The notes under the pieces: generated by a model
Told to the model about the DNA's origin: nothing
The model's database searches: none
Seen by the model: only the letters and a program-made list of their open reading frames with translations
Source: Streptomyces fragilis
GTDB lineage: Bacteria; Actinomycetota; Actinomycetes; Streptomycetales; Streptomycetaceae
Direction: 5' to 3'
NCBI RefSeq assembly: GCF_003112515.1
Contig: NZ_BEVZ01000007.1
Location: 62,001 to 126,000, forward strand
DNA length: 64,000 nt
In this document: positions 33,174-42,416 of the stretch, piece by piece
Layout: each line of letters begins with the position of its first letter
Position numbering within the stretch: the first letter of the stretch is position 1
Made by a program: the position numbers and the translations under genes

Positions 33174-35684
33174 TCACGCCCCGCGCAGCACCGCGCCGAA
33201 GCGCTCGGCCGCCGTGGCGACCGCGGCGTCGCGGGCGGCCGAGGCCTCGTCCGCGGTCAGCGTCCGGTCGGCCGCGCGGAAGCGCAGCGCGTAGGCGAGG
33301 GACTTGCGGCCGTCGCCCAGCTGCTCCTCGTTGTGGTAGACGTCGAACAGCCGGATGGCCTCCAGCAGTTCGCCCGCCCCCTCGCGCAGCGCGGCCTCGA
33401 CCTCGGCGGCCGGGACGGCCTGGTCGACGACGAGCGCCACGTCCTGGGTGGCGACCGGCATGGCGGAGATCCGCGGCGCGCTCGGCACACCGGCCGAGGC
33501 GCGCTCCAGCGCGTCCAGGTCGATCTCCATGGCCGAGGTCCGGGCCGGCAGGCCCAGCGTCTTCAGCACGCCGGGGTGCAGCTCGCCGGCGTGGCCGATC
33601 ACCCGCTCCTCGCCGTCGAGCACCACCAGCAGCTCGGCGCAGCGGCCCGGGTGCCACGGCTCGTACTGGCCCTTGCGGACGATCAGCTCGGTCCCCGCCT
33701 CACGGGCGAGGATCCGGGCCGCCTCGACGGCGTCGGCCCAGTCGGACGGGCGTCCCTTGCCCCACCAGCCGGCCTGCTCACGGGCGCCGGCCAGGACGAC
33801 CGCGGCGTGCTTGGGCTGGTCGGGCAGCGCCGCCTGGAGGGTGGCGAGGTCCTCGTCGGCGGGGCGGCCGTGCACCGGCAGGATGCCGGCGACGCTCCGC
33901 TCGGCCTTCGGGTGGAAGACCAGGCCCGTCTCGAAGAGCGCGAGGTCGTGCGAGCCGCGGCCGTCGTTGCGCCGCAGCGCGCCGAGCAGGCCCGGCAGCA
34001 GCGTGGTGCGCAGCGCCGGCTCCTCGTCGGAGAGCGGGTTGACGAGGGTGACCAGGGTGCGCCGCGGGTCGTCGGCGGGGACGTTCAGCTGGTCGAGGAC
34101 CGCGGTGCCCATGAACGGGTAGGTGAGCGCCTCGACGTAGCCGGCGGCGGCCAGCGCGCGGCCGATCCGGCGGTGCAGCCGCTGGCGGGGGGTGAGCCCG
34201 CGTCCGGCCGGGGGCCTGGGCAGCGTGGAGGGCAGGTTCTCGTAGCCCTCGAGCCGGATGACCTCCTCGGCGAGGTCGTTCGGGTCGGTGAGGTCGGGCC
34301 GCCAGGACGGCACGGACACGACGAGCTCGTCCTGCCCGTAGACGTCGCAGCCGATCTCCTGCAGGCGGCGCACCACCGTCTCGCGGCCGTACGTCATGCC
34401 CGCCACCTTGTCGGGGTGGTCGGCCGGGATGGTGATGGTGGCCGGCGCGGAGGGCGCGACGACCTCGGTGACGCCCGCGTCGGCGGTGCCGCCGGCCAGC
34501 AGCACCAGCAGGTCCACGGTGCGCTGCGCTGCGGCCGCCGCGGCCAGCGGGTCGACGCCCCGCTCGAAGCGGCGGGATGCCTCGCTGGACAGCTTGTGCC
34601 GGCGCGCGGTGCGGGCGATGGCGATCGGGTCGAAGTGGGCCGACTCGATGACCACCTCGGTGGTGTGGCTCTCCAGACCGTCACCGATCTCCGTGTGGGC
34701 GCCGCCCATGACGCCGGCCAGGCCGATCGGCCCGCGGTCGTCGACGATGACCAGGTCCTCGGGGTCGAGGGTGCGGGTCACGTCGTCCAGCGTGGTGAGC
34801 TTCTCGCCCTTCTCCGCCCGGCGCACGCCGATCGCGCCCTGGACACGGGTGCGGTCGTAGGCGTGCAGCGGCTGGCCGAGCTCCAGCATCACGTAGTTGG
34901 TGATGTCGACGGCCAGCGAGATCGGGCGCATGCCGGCCTTCTGGAGGCGGCGCTTGAGCCAGATCGGCGAGCGGGTCTCCGGCTCGATGCCGGTGACGGT
35001 GCGGGCGGTGAACCGGTCGCAGCCGCGCGGGTCGGTGATCTGGACGGGGTAGCCGAACGCGTTGGGCGCGGGCACGTCGAGCAGCGCCGGGTCGCGCAGC
35101 GGCAGGCCGTAGGCGGTGGCGGTCTCGCGGGCGACGCCGCGCATCGACAGGCAGTAACCCCGGTCGGGGGTGACCGCGATGTCGAGGACCTCGTCGACCA
35201 GCTCCAGCAGCTCGATGGCGTCGGTGCCCACCTCGTGCTCGGGCGGCAGGACGATGATGCCGTGGCTGCCGTCGTCGCCCATGCCGAGCTCGTCGGTGGA
35301 GCAGATCATGCCGTGCGAGACCTTGCCGTAGGTCTTGCGGGCGGCGATGTGGAACCCGCCGGGCAGGGTGGCGCCGGGCAGGACCACGACGACCTTGTCG
35401 CCGACGGAGAAGTTCCGGGCGCCGCAGACGATCTCCTGCGGCTCACCGGTGCCGTTGGCCTGGCCGACGTCGACGGTGCAGAAGCGGATGGGCTTCTTGA
35501 AGCCCTCCAGCTCCTCGATGGTCAGCACCTGGCCGACGACCAGCGGGCCCTTGAGGTCGGCGCCGAGCTGCTCGACGGTCTCGACCTCCAGACCGGCCGA
35601 AATGAGCTTGGCCTGGACGTCGCGCCCGGTCTCCGTCGCCGGCAGGTCGACGTACTCCCGCAGCCAAGAAAGCGGGACCCGCAT
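33174..35684 (-). CDS. pheT: Phenylalanine-tRNA ligase beta subunit
   Basis: 836 residues, full length. The order is typical: N-terminal MRVPLSWLREYVDLP, the EMAP/tRNA-binding-like domain (VVGQVLTIEEL then GLVVGARNF-like IVCGARNFSVGDK), the B3/B4 editing domain, B5, the catalytic-like core, and a C-terminal anticodon-binding FDX-ACB domain (VATQDVALVVDQAVPAAEVE then LFDVYHN and ALRFRAADRTLTADEA). It forms an alpha2-beta2 enzyme with PheS that charges tRNA-Phe. The start overlaps the pheS stop by one base (TGATG). Confidence 0.97.
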   Translation of the reverse strand: MRVPLSWLREYVDLPATETGRDVQAKLISAGLEVETVEQLGADLKGPLVVGQVLTIEELEGFKKPIRFCTVDVGQANGTGEPQEIVCGARNFSVGDKVVVVLPGATLPGGFHIAARKTYGKVSHGMICSTDELGMGDDGSHGIIVLPPEHEVGTDAIELLELVDEVLDIAVTPDRGYCLSMRGVARETATAYGLPLRDPALLDVPAPNAFGYPVQITDPRGCDRFTARTVTGIEPETRSPIWLKRRLQKAGMRPISLAVDITNYVMLELGQPLHAYDRTRVQGAIGVRRAEKGEKLTTLDDVTRTLDPEDLVIVDDRGPIGLAGVMGGAHTEIGDGLESHTTEVVIESAHFDPIAIARTARRHKLSSEASRRFERGVDPLAAAAAAQRTVDLLVLLAGGTADAGVTEVVAPSAPATITIPADHPDKVAGMTYGRETVVRRLQEIGCDVYGQDELVVSVPSWRPDLTDPNDLAEEVIRLEGYENLPSTLPRPPAGRGLTPRQRLHRRIGRALAAAGYVEALTYPFMGTAVLDQLNVPADDPRRTLVTLVNPLSDEEPALRTTLLPGLLGALRRNDGRGSHDLALFETGLVFHPKAERSVAGILPVHGRPADEDLATLQAALPDQPKHAAVVLAGAREQAGWWGKGRPSDWADAVEAARILAREAGTELIVRKGQYEPWHPGRCAELLVVLDGEERVIGHAGELHPGVLKTLGLPARTSAMEIDLDALERASAGVPSAPRISAMPVATQDVALVVDQAVPAAEVEAALREGAGELLEAIRLFDVYHNEEQLGDGRKSLAYALRFRAADRTLTADEASAARDAAVATAAERFGAVLRGA

Positions 35685-36817
35685 CAGATCTCCATCCCGA
35701 ACGGCCGGGTGAACCGGACGTCACCCTCGACCATGTCTCGCATGTCTTCGACGTTGTGGCGGAACATCAGCATCCGCTCGATGCCGAACCCGAAGGCGAA
35801 GCCGCTGTACTTCTCCGGGTCGACGCCGCAGGCGGTCAGCACCCGCGGGTTGACCATGCCGCAGCCGCCCAGCTCGATCCAGCCCTCGCTGGAGCAGGTG
35901 CGGCAGGGACGGTCGGGGTTGCCGATCGACTCGCCCTTGCAGACGTAGCAGAGCATGTCCATCTCGGCGGACGGCTCGGTGAACGGGAAGAAGTTCGGCC
36001 GCAGCCGGGTCTTCATGTCCGCGCCGAACAGCGCCTGCACCATGTGGTCCAGGGTGCCCTTGAGGTCCGCCATGGTCAGGCCCTCGTCGACGGCGAGGAG
36101 CTCGATCTGGTGGAAGACGGGGGTGTGCGTGGCGTCCAGCTCGTCGGTGCGGTAGACGCGGCCCGGGCAGACCACGTAGACCGGGGGCTCCCGGTCGAGC
36201 AGGGCGCGCGCCTGCACCGGGGAGGTGTGGGTGCGCAGCACGACGCCGGACTCGCCGTCGGTGGTTCCGGGGCCCTGCGGTCCCTCGACGAAGAAGGTGT
36301 CCTGCATCTGCCGGGCCGGGTGGTCCGGGCCGAAGTTCAGGGCGTCGAAGTTGAACCACTCCGCCTCGACCTCGGGGCCCTCGGCGATCTCGTAGCCCAT
36401 CGAGACGAAGACGTCCGCGACGCGCTCCATCATGGTGGTCAGCGGGTGGCGGGCGCCGGCCGGGACGCGGTCGTAGGGGAGGGTGACGTCCACCGACTCC
36501 TCGACCAGGACACGGGCGTCGCGCTCGGCCTCCAGCTCGGCCTGACGGACGGCGAGGGCCTTGTTGACGGCGCCGCGGGCCTGACCCACGCGCTTGCCCG
36601 CCTCGGCCTTGGCCTGCGGCGGCAGGGCGCCGATCTCGCGGTTGGCGAGAGCCAGCGGCGAGGCGCCGCCGGCGTGGGCGGTCTTCGCCTCCTGGAGGGC
36701 CTCGAGCGAGTCGGCGGCGGCGAAGGCGGCGAGCGCCTCGTCCCGCATGCGCTCGATGTTTTCCGGTTTCAACGCCTCGACCTCTACCGGGTCGTACGAC
36801 TTATTCGGTGCCGACAT
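35684..36817 (-). CDS. pheS: Phenylalanine-tRNA ligase alpha subunit
   Basis: 377 residues. It has the N-terminal coiled coil (EALKPENIERMRDEALAAFA) and the class II aaRS core: motif 2 region around VVLRTHTSPVQARALL, and motif 3 GCGMVNPRVL then FGFGIERMLMFRH, with the FRxD-type Phe pocket FFPFTEPSAEMDM. It is the catalytic subunit. A 199-base gap separates it from the upstream kinase, so it has its own promoter and a leader with a small hairpin. Confidence 0.97.
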   Translation of the reverse strand: MSAPNKSYDPVEVEALKPENIERMRDEALAAFAAADSLEALQEAKTAHAGGASPLALANREIGALPPQAKAEAGKRVGQARGAVNKALAVRQAELEAERDARVLVEESVDVTLPYDRVPAGARHPLTTMMERVADVFVSMGYEIAEGPEVEAEWFNFDALNFGPDHPARQMQDTFFVEGPQGPGTTDGESGVVLRTHTSPVQARALLDREPPVYVVCPGRVYRTDELDATHTPVFHQIELLAVDEGLTMADLKGTLDHMVQALFGADMKTRLRPNFFPFTEPSAEMDMLCYVCKGESIGNPDRPCRTCSSEGWIELGGCGMVNPRVLTACGVDPEKYSGFAFGFGIERMLMFRHNVEDMRDMVEGDVRFTRPFGMEI

Positions 36818-36903
36818 CTCTTCCCGTGCTCTTCCGATTGGCTGGCTGGAGTGGCCCCGCCGGGACGGCCTGTCCTGGGCCGCCGTCCGGGTGGTGGGAC
36901 GAC

Positions 36904-36924
36904 GTGTCCCGGGAACGGGGACAC
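36904..36924 (-). promoter_or_regulatory. Hairpin in pheS leader
   Basis: GTGTCCC and GGGACAC arms with a 7-base loop lie between a candidate -10 TAGACT (minus strand, 36947-36942) and the pheS start. It could be a leader element of an attenuator; no T-run terminator or tRNA-like element is visible. Confidence 0.4.
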
Positions 36925-37016
36925 AAAGGTGCCAGGGGCCGAGTCTAACGGGGCGGGTATGCGCTGCTGCGCCCGTGGGCCGCGGTCCGGCGTCGGTGAC
37001 CTCTGGAGGTGGTCCC

Positions 37017-38159
37017 TCAGAGGAGGTACGCCGGGGTGCCCACGGGCAGGGTAAATCGGAACTGGGCGCCGCCGGAGGCGGCCCGCCCTACCGTGATGAC
37101 CCCGGAGTGGGCCTCGACGATGCCCTTGACGATGTAGAGCCCGAGGCCGGTGCCACCGCGCTTGCTGCCCCGCCAGAAGCGGGTGAAGACGCGGTTCATG
37201 GACTCCTCCGGGATGCCGGGGCCCTCGTCGCTCACCGTGACCGACGTGGCGGCCTCCTCCCCTTCGCGGGGCGAGGCCTGGGCCGTGACGTCGATGGTGA
37301 CAGTCCCGCCGCCGTGGCGCACGGCGTTTTCCAGCAGGTTGCCGAGCACCTGGTCGATCTTGTCGGGGTCGGCCCACAAGCCGGGCAGCGGCCGCTCGAC
37401 GCGCAGCCGGAACCGGTCGGGGCTCTGGCCGGCGGCGACGTAGGCCTGGATGTGGCGGTCGACGGCGGCGGCGATGTCGACGGGCTGGCGGCGCAGCTCC
37501 AGACGGCCCGAGTCGATGCGGGAGATGTCGAGGAGCTCCGCGATCAGCCGGGTGACGCGGTCGGCGTCGGCATCGACGGTCTCCAGCATCAGCCGCTTCT
37601 GGTCGTCGGTGAAGCGCTCCCACTTGGCCAGCAGGGTGGCCGTGAAGCCCTTGACGGAGGTGAGCGGCGAGCGCAGCTCGTGGGCGACGGTGGCGATCAG
37701 CTCGGCGTGGCTGCGCTCGGTGCGGCGGCGGGCCTCGGTGTCGCGCAGGCACACCACCACCCGGCGCACCGGACCGGTGGGGCGCTCACGGACGTACCGG
37801 GCGGAGACCAGGACCTCGCGGCCGCCGGGCAGCAGCAGGTTGCGCTCCGGCTGGCGGGTGCGGATGGTGAGTCCGTCGTACGGGTCGGTCAGCCGCCACC
37901 AGCGGCGGCCCTCCAGGTCCTCCAGCGGGAGGGCCCGCTCCAGGGACAGTCCGAGGGCCTCCCCGGCCGGGGTGGCGGTGATGCGCTCGGCGGCGGCGTT
38001 GAAGCAGACCACCCGGCCGCGCTCGTCGGCGACCACCAGGCCGTCGGGCAGCTCGTCGGGGCCCACCGCGGGCGGGTCCGGCGCGTCCTCGCGCGCGGGC
38101 GGCGCGCCCGGCGCGGTGCCGGACGGCCTGCCCGTTGGTGTCCTGGTGCCGACGCTCAT
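37017..38159 (-). CDS. Sensor histidine kinase (PAS-HisKA-HATPase), orphan
   Basis: 380 residues without transmembrane segments. Residues about 38-140 are a PAS-like domain (DGLVVADERGRVVCFNAAAE). Residues 150-220 are HisKA with the phospho-acceptor His in IATVAHELRSPLTSVKGF. The ATPase has N-box NLLENAVRHG, G1 DEGPGIPEESM and G2 GGTGLGLYIVKGI. It phosphorylates an unknown response regulator that is not in this window. It sits in a conserved Streptomyces position between pheS and the rRNA methyltransferase. Confidence 0.93.
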   Translation of the reverse strand: MSVGTRTPTGRPSGTAPGAPPAREDAPDPPAVGPDELPDGLVVADERGRVVCFNAAAERITATPAGEALGLSLERALPLEDLEGRRWWRLTDPYDGLTIRTRQPERNLLLPGGREVLVSARYVRERPTGPVRRVVVCLRDTEARRRTERSHAELIATVAHELRSPLTSVKGFTATLLAKWERFTDDQKRLMLETVDADADRVTRLIAELLDISRIDSGRLELRRQPVDIAAAVDRHIQAYVAAGQSPDRFRLRVERPLPGLWADPDKIDQVLGNLLENAVRHGGGTVTIDVTAQASPREGEEAATSVTVSDEGPGIPEESMNRVFTRFWRGSKRGGTGLGLYIVKGIVEAHSGVITVGRAASGGAQFRFTLPVGTPAYLL

Positions 38160-38209
38160 CCCCGTACCCGCCTCTGTCTGTTGGGAGGGCCCCCGAGGCA
38201 GTCACCCTA

Positions 38210-39073
<864 letters not shown>

Positions 39074-39215
39074 GGGCTCACCTTCGGAAGAAGCGGGAAC
39101 GACGGGGCCTCGGAGCCGGCGCCCGTCGCGAGGGAGGGCGCGGGGGCCGCGGGCGGGGCGGGCGGCGCGGGGCCGGGCGGTGGGGGGCCGGGCGGTGGGG
39201 CGGTCCCCACACACG

Positions 39216-39251
39216 TCCGGACCCGCAGGCCGTCAGGCCTGCGGGTCCGGA
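39216..39251 (-). terminator. Terminator of the infC-rpmI-rplT operon
   Basis: TCCGGACCCGCAGGCC and its perfect 16-base complement flank a GTCA loop, and ACAC/GTGT extend it past a bulged base. It begins 29 bases after the rplT stop, ending the ribosomal operon. Confidence 0.9.
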
Positions 39252-39280
39252 GTGTCACAGCCGGTGTTCACCGGCAGACG

Positions 39281-39664
39281 TCACGCGGCCTTCGGCGCGT
39301 TCACGTCCGAGGGGAGCGCCTTCTGCGCGACCTCGATCAGGGCCGCGAAGGCGGTGGCGTCGTTGACGGCGAGCTCCGCGAGGATCTTGCGGTCCACCTC
39401 GACGTTGGCGGCCTTCAGACCCTGGATGAAGCGGTTGTACGTCATGCCGTTGGCGCGGGCAGCGGCGTTGATGCGCTGGATCCACAGCTGACGGAAGTCG
39501 CCCTTGCGCTTCTTGCGGTCGTTGTAGTTGTAGACCAGCGAGTGGGTGACCTGCTCCTTGGCCTTGCGGTACAGGCGCGAACGCTGACCGCGGTAGCCGG
39601 AGGCCTGCTCGAGGATCGCCCGGCGCTTCTTGTGGGCGTTGACTGCCCGCTTGACGCGTGCCAC
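39281..39664 (-). CDS. rplT: 50S ribosomal protein L20
   Basis: 127 residues. It opens MARVKRAVNAHKKRRAILEQ, continues ASGYRGQRSRLYRKAKEQV and has RKRDFR-type RKKRKGDFRQLWIQRINAAA, which are family signatures. It binds 23S rRNA and, in other bacteria, represses its own operon by binding the infC-rpmI leader. It is the last gene of the infC-rpmI-rplT operon. Confidence 0.98.
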   Translation of the reverse strand: MARVKRAVNAHKKRRAILEQASGYRGQRSRLYRKAKEQVTHSLVYNYNDRKKRKGDFRQLWIQRINAAARANGMTYNRFIQGLKAANVEVDRKILAELAVNDATAFAALIEVAQKALPSDVNAPKAA

Positions 39665-39766
39665 TTTTTAACTCCTTGTAGCGGGGCCGCGGTGGTTGGT
39701 CACACGGCCCGGAAACGACTTGGGTCCCGGTCTTGACTGACGTCCGGCGGCCGGGCCGCCGGGGCG

Positions 39767-39961
39767 TCACTTGCCGAGAAGCTTCTTGATCTTCTTGGCG
39801 TCGCCCGGGGCCATCTCGGCGTTGCCGGTGAGGCGACGCGTCAGACGGGACGACTTGTGCTCGAGCAGGTGGCGCTTGCCGGCGCGCTCACGGAGCACCT
39901 TGCCGGAGCCGGTGACCTTGAAGCGCTTGCTGGCACCGCTGTGCGACTTGTTCTTCGGCAT
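39767..39961 (-). CDS. rpmI: 50S ribosomal protein L35
   Basis: 64 residues. MPKNKSHSGASKRFKVTGSG and KVLRERAGKRHLLEHKSSRL are the L35 signature, and it ends KKIKKLLGK. The ATG is the conserved start after GGAGAGAACGGC; a 24-residue extension upstream is not coding. Middle gene of the operon. Confidence 0.98.
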   Translation of the reverse strand: MPKNKSHSGASKRFKVTGSGKVLRERAGKRHLLEHKSSRLTRRLTGNAEMAPGDAKKIKKLLGK

Positions 39962-40088
39962 AGCGCCGTTCTCTCCTCGTCGGTGGCGCTCCGGTGCCCG
40001 GTGCGGCTGCCTGTCGGCGGCCAGGCCGGGCACGGTGCGGAGCGTCGCTCTGTTGTGCTGGACAATCCCGGACTCGCGTCCAGGAGGA

Positions 40089-40739
40089 TCAGGCGTCGGT
40101 CGAAGCCTCTGCCTGGCCGTCGGCGGGAGCCTCGGCCTCGGCGGCGTTCTGCGACTTGCCGGGGTTGGCCTTCGCGTCCGCCTTGCGGGCCGCCTGGGCC
40201 TCGCGGGCCTCGGCCATCGCCTCGGTCTTCTTCTTGTGCGGACCGAGGACCATGATCATGTTGCGGCCGTCCTGCTTCGGGTTCGACTCCACGAACCCGA
40301 GGTCGGCCACATCCTCCGCGAGACGCTGCAGCAGTCGGTAGCCCAGCTCGGGGCGGGACTGCTCACGACCGCGGAACATGATCGTGATCTTGACCTTGTC
40401 ACCCTGCTTGAGGAACCGGACGACGTGACCCTTCTTGGTGTCGTAGTCGTGCGGGTCGATCTTCGGCCGGAGCTTCATCTCCTTGATGACCGTGTGCGCC
40501 TGGTTCTTGCGCGCCTCACGGGCCTTCATGGCCGACTCGTACTTGAACTTCCCGTAGTCCATGAGCTTGCACACGGGCGGACGGGCGTTCGCCGCGACCT
40601 CGACCAGGTCCAGGTCGTACTCCTGCGCAAGCTCCAGGGCCTTGGCAAGCGGGACAATCCCGACCTGCTCGCCGCTGGGACCGACAAGTCGCACCTCGGG
40701 AACGCGAATCCGGTCGTTGATGCGGGGCTCGGCGCTGAT
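40089..40739 (-). CDS. infC: Translation initiation factor IF-3 (non-canonical AUC start)
   Basis: 216 residues if read from ATC. The conserved N-terminus is ISAEPRINDRIRVPEVRLVG, and no ATG, GTG or TTG begins this frame before it. GAGGAGG sits four to five bases before the ATC. A GTG 15 codons downstream (40694) would remove the first conserved block and is not preferred. The core has KLMDYGKFKYESAMKAREAR and the C-domain KITIMFRGREQSRPELG. IF-3 prevents subunit joining and checks initiation. E. coli infC also uses a rare start (AUU) for autoregulation. The tail is low-complexity Ala/Glu. Confidence 0.9.
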   Translation of the reverse strand: MSAEPRINDRIRVPEVRLVGPSGEQVGIVPLAKALELAQEYDLDLVEVAANARPPVCKLMDYGKFKYESAMKAREARKNQAHTVIKEMKLRPKIDPHDYDTKKGHVVRFLKQGDKVKITIMFRGREQSRPELGYRLLQRLAEDVADLGFVESNPKQDGRNMIMVLGPHKKKTEAMAEAREAQAARKADAKANPGKSQNAAEAEAPADGQAEASTDA

Positions 40740-41153
40740 GGATCCTCCTCGGTAGCACCACGCGGCAGCCTGGTGTGACAGCCGCGGACGTCTGTGTCTT
40801 CGTCGGACCTAACCGCGCCGGGGCAAGAAAAATGCCCCGCACGGTCTCACAGGCGGGGCTCCTCGAACTGCTACCGGAGCACCGCCGCGATCGTCGCGGG
40901 GCGCGCATTCGGCGAACGACGTCCTGGACGGACGGCCTTCGCTGACCGGTGACCCGCCGCCCTGAGGGCAGCCAGGTGGGAGTTCGAAGGACTCCACTTG
41001 TGGGCCGGGTCCGCGTCTGGTGACACACGTGTCCGGCCGGTCGTGGACACAAGATTAGCAGGTCGCCGGGCGCGGCGCTAACCCGGTGGCGCACGCGCGG
41101 CGGCGGTGGTCCCGCGCGAGGACGGGGCCCGGCCTGCGCCTATCGTGTGGGGC
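40740..41153. promoter_or_regulatory. infC leader and divergent promoter region
   Basis: This 414-base gap holds no gene. Leftward it carries TAATCT (41057-41052, a good -10) with a weak TTAGCG -35 about 18 bases upstream, which would start a roughly 300-base infC leader containing the terminator above. Rightward it holds TATCGT at 41141-41146, about seven bases before the DUF1844 ATG, suggesting a leaderless transcript. Confidence 0.6.
40826..40859 (-). terminator. Intrinsic terminator in the infC leader (attenuator)
   Basis: On the transcribed strand, GCCCCGC and GCGGGGC flank a 12-base loop, followed by ATTTTTCTTG, a clear U-run. It lies upstream of infC, about 90 bases before its ATC start, inside the transcribed leader, not at the end of another gene. 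Such a placement is that of an attenuator. A T-run terminator is rare in this GC-rich genome. Confidence 0.85.
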
Positions 41154-41507
41154 ATGAGTGAGAGTTCTGAGACGCCCGACTTCGACGCCATGACCCGTGA
41201 CATCGCGGAGGTCCCCGCCGTCGAGGTCATCGTGACGGTCGCCGTGAACCTGATGAGCGCCGCCGCGGTCAACCTCGGGCTCACCGACGAGGGCGACAAG
41301 TACAAGGACCTCGACGAGGCCCGCAAGCTGATCCACGCCCTGGCCGGCCTGCTGGACGCGAGCGCCACCGAGATCAGCTCCTTCCACGCCGCCCCGCTGA
41401 AGGACGGCCTGAAGTCGCTGCAGCTCGCCTTCCGCGAGGCGTCAGCCGTCGCGGACGAGCCGGGTCAGGGCCCGGGCGAGAAGTACACGGGCCCCGTCTG
41501 GGGCTGA
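41154..41507 (+). CDS. DUF1844 protein
   Basis: 117 residues, the family's usual size. It opens MSESSETPDFDAMTRDIAEV, then PAVEVIVTVAVNLMSAAAVN and DKYKDLDEARKLIHALAGLL, and ends FHAAPLKDGLKSLQLAFREA. The central segment is amphipathic or membrane-associating. Function unknown, but it is almost always divergent from infC in actinobacteria. No Shine-Dalgarno is present; TATCGT suggests a leaderless start. Confidence 0.92.
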   Translation: MSESSETPDFDAMTRDIAEVPAVEVIVTVAVNLMSAAAVNLGLTDEGDKYKDLDEARKLIHALAGLLDASATEISSFHAAPLKDGLKSLQLAFREASAVADEPGQGPGEKYTGPVWG

Positions 41508-41592
41508 CGCCCGCACTCGGCGCGCGCGACGCGGCGTACGAGACGCACGCGCACGAACGCGCAGCGCATCCAACGCTCGGTGCACGAAACGC

Positions 41593-42318
41593 TCAGCGCA
41601 CGTACAGGGGCTCGCCCGGCAGCGAGGTTCCGGCCGGCACCACCGCCAGGTCGAGACCGCGCAGCAGGCGGGCCCTCAGCGTCTCGTCCCGCGCGAGCCG
41701 GCCCGCCAGCGAGCGGACCACCGCCGGGGCGGCGTCCGGGTCGTCCAGCACCAGCGCGAGCATCCCGTCCCGCTCCCCCGGCAGCAGGTACGCCCTCCCC
41801 ACCGCGGGTTCGGCGGCGACCGTCTCGCGGACCGCGGCGGCGACGGCGGGGTCGGCCGACGGGTCGAGTGAGGTGCGGCCCTCGGCCAGCGCCAGCAGCG
41901 CCGGGCGGTTCAGCTCGTAGGCCACCGGTCCGGCCAGGTCCAGCACGATCGTGTCCGCCTTCTCGTGCGCGGCGGCGCTCAGCGCCTGGCCCAGCGGGAC
42001 GGCGACGGGGCGGGCGGCCGGGTCCCACAGGGCCAGTGCCTCGGTGGAGGTGAAGGCGGGCAGCGCGGTGCGGTCGCCTGCCTTCAGGGTCGGCACGGCC
42101 ATGTCACTGGTCTTCTCCCGGCGCAGGCCGTTCTCGTCCACCTCCACCTCGCCGAGGACGGCGACCACGGGAACGAGGAGGCGGGCGTCCTTCAGCGCCT
42201 CCAGCACGGGGCCGTGCGCGGTGCGGTCCTTCGACCAGGCCTCGAGGGCGGCGGCGAGGCGGGGGTCCGCGGAGCCGTCGTCGTCGGCGAACCCGGGGTC
42301 GGGGATGTTCTTGTTCAC
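41593..42318 (-). CDS. SseB family protein
   Basis: 241 residues matching the SseB N-terminal fold: PDPGFADDDGSADPRLAAAL, LEALKDARLLVPVVAVLGE, VPTLKAGDRTALPAFTSTEA then LALWDPAARPVAVPLGQAL. It is of unknown role; in streptomycetes it is often near type VII-related proteases and infC. It ends 98 bases before the S8 protease stop on the same strand. Confidence 0.88.
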   Translation of the reverse strand: MNKNIPDPGFADDDGSADPRLAAALEAWSKDRTAHGPVLEALKDARLLVPVVAVLGEVEVDENGLRREKTSDMAVPTLKAGDRTALPAFTSTEALALWDPAARPVAVPLGQALSAAAHEKADTIVLDLAGPVAYELNRPALLALAEGRTSLDPSADPAVAAAVRETVAAEPAVGRAYLLPGERDGMLALVLDDPDAAPAVVRSLAGRLARDETLRARLLRGLDLAVVPAGTSLPGEPLYVR

Positions 42319-42416
42319 GCCCCCGACCCTATCGCCGCCCCCGGAACCGCCTCACAGCGGTCGAACGCCTCGGCCGGGGGCCCGACGGCGCCGCAGGCGT
42401 GGCCGCCGGGCGCGGT

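Noticed and set aside
33150..35948. A 932-codon frame opposite pheT
   Set aside because: The translation is Val/Asp/Gly/Gln-biased antisense of pheT, with no RBS or family.
36818..37016. T-box leader for pheS
   Set aside because: No T-box sequence, specifier loop or T-run terminator visible; only a small hairpin.
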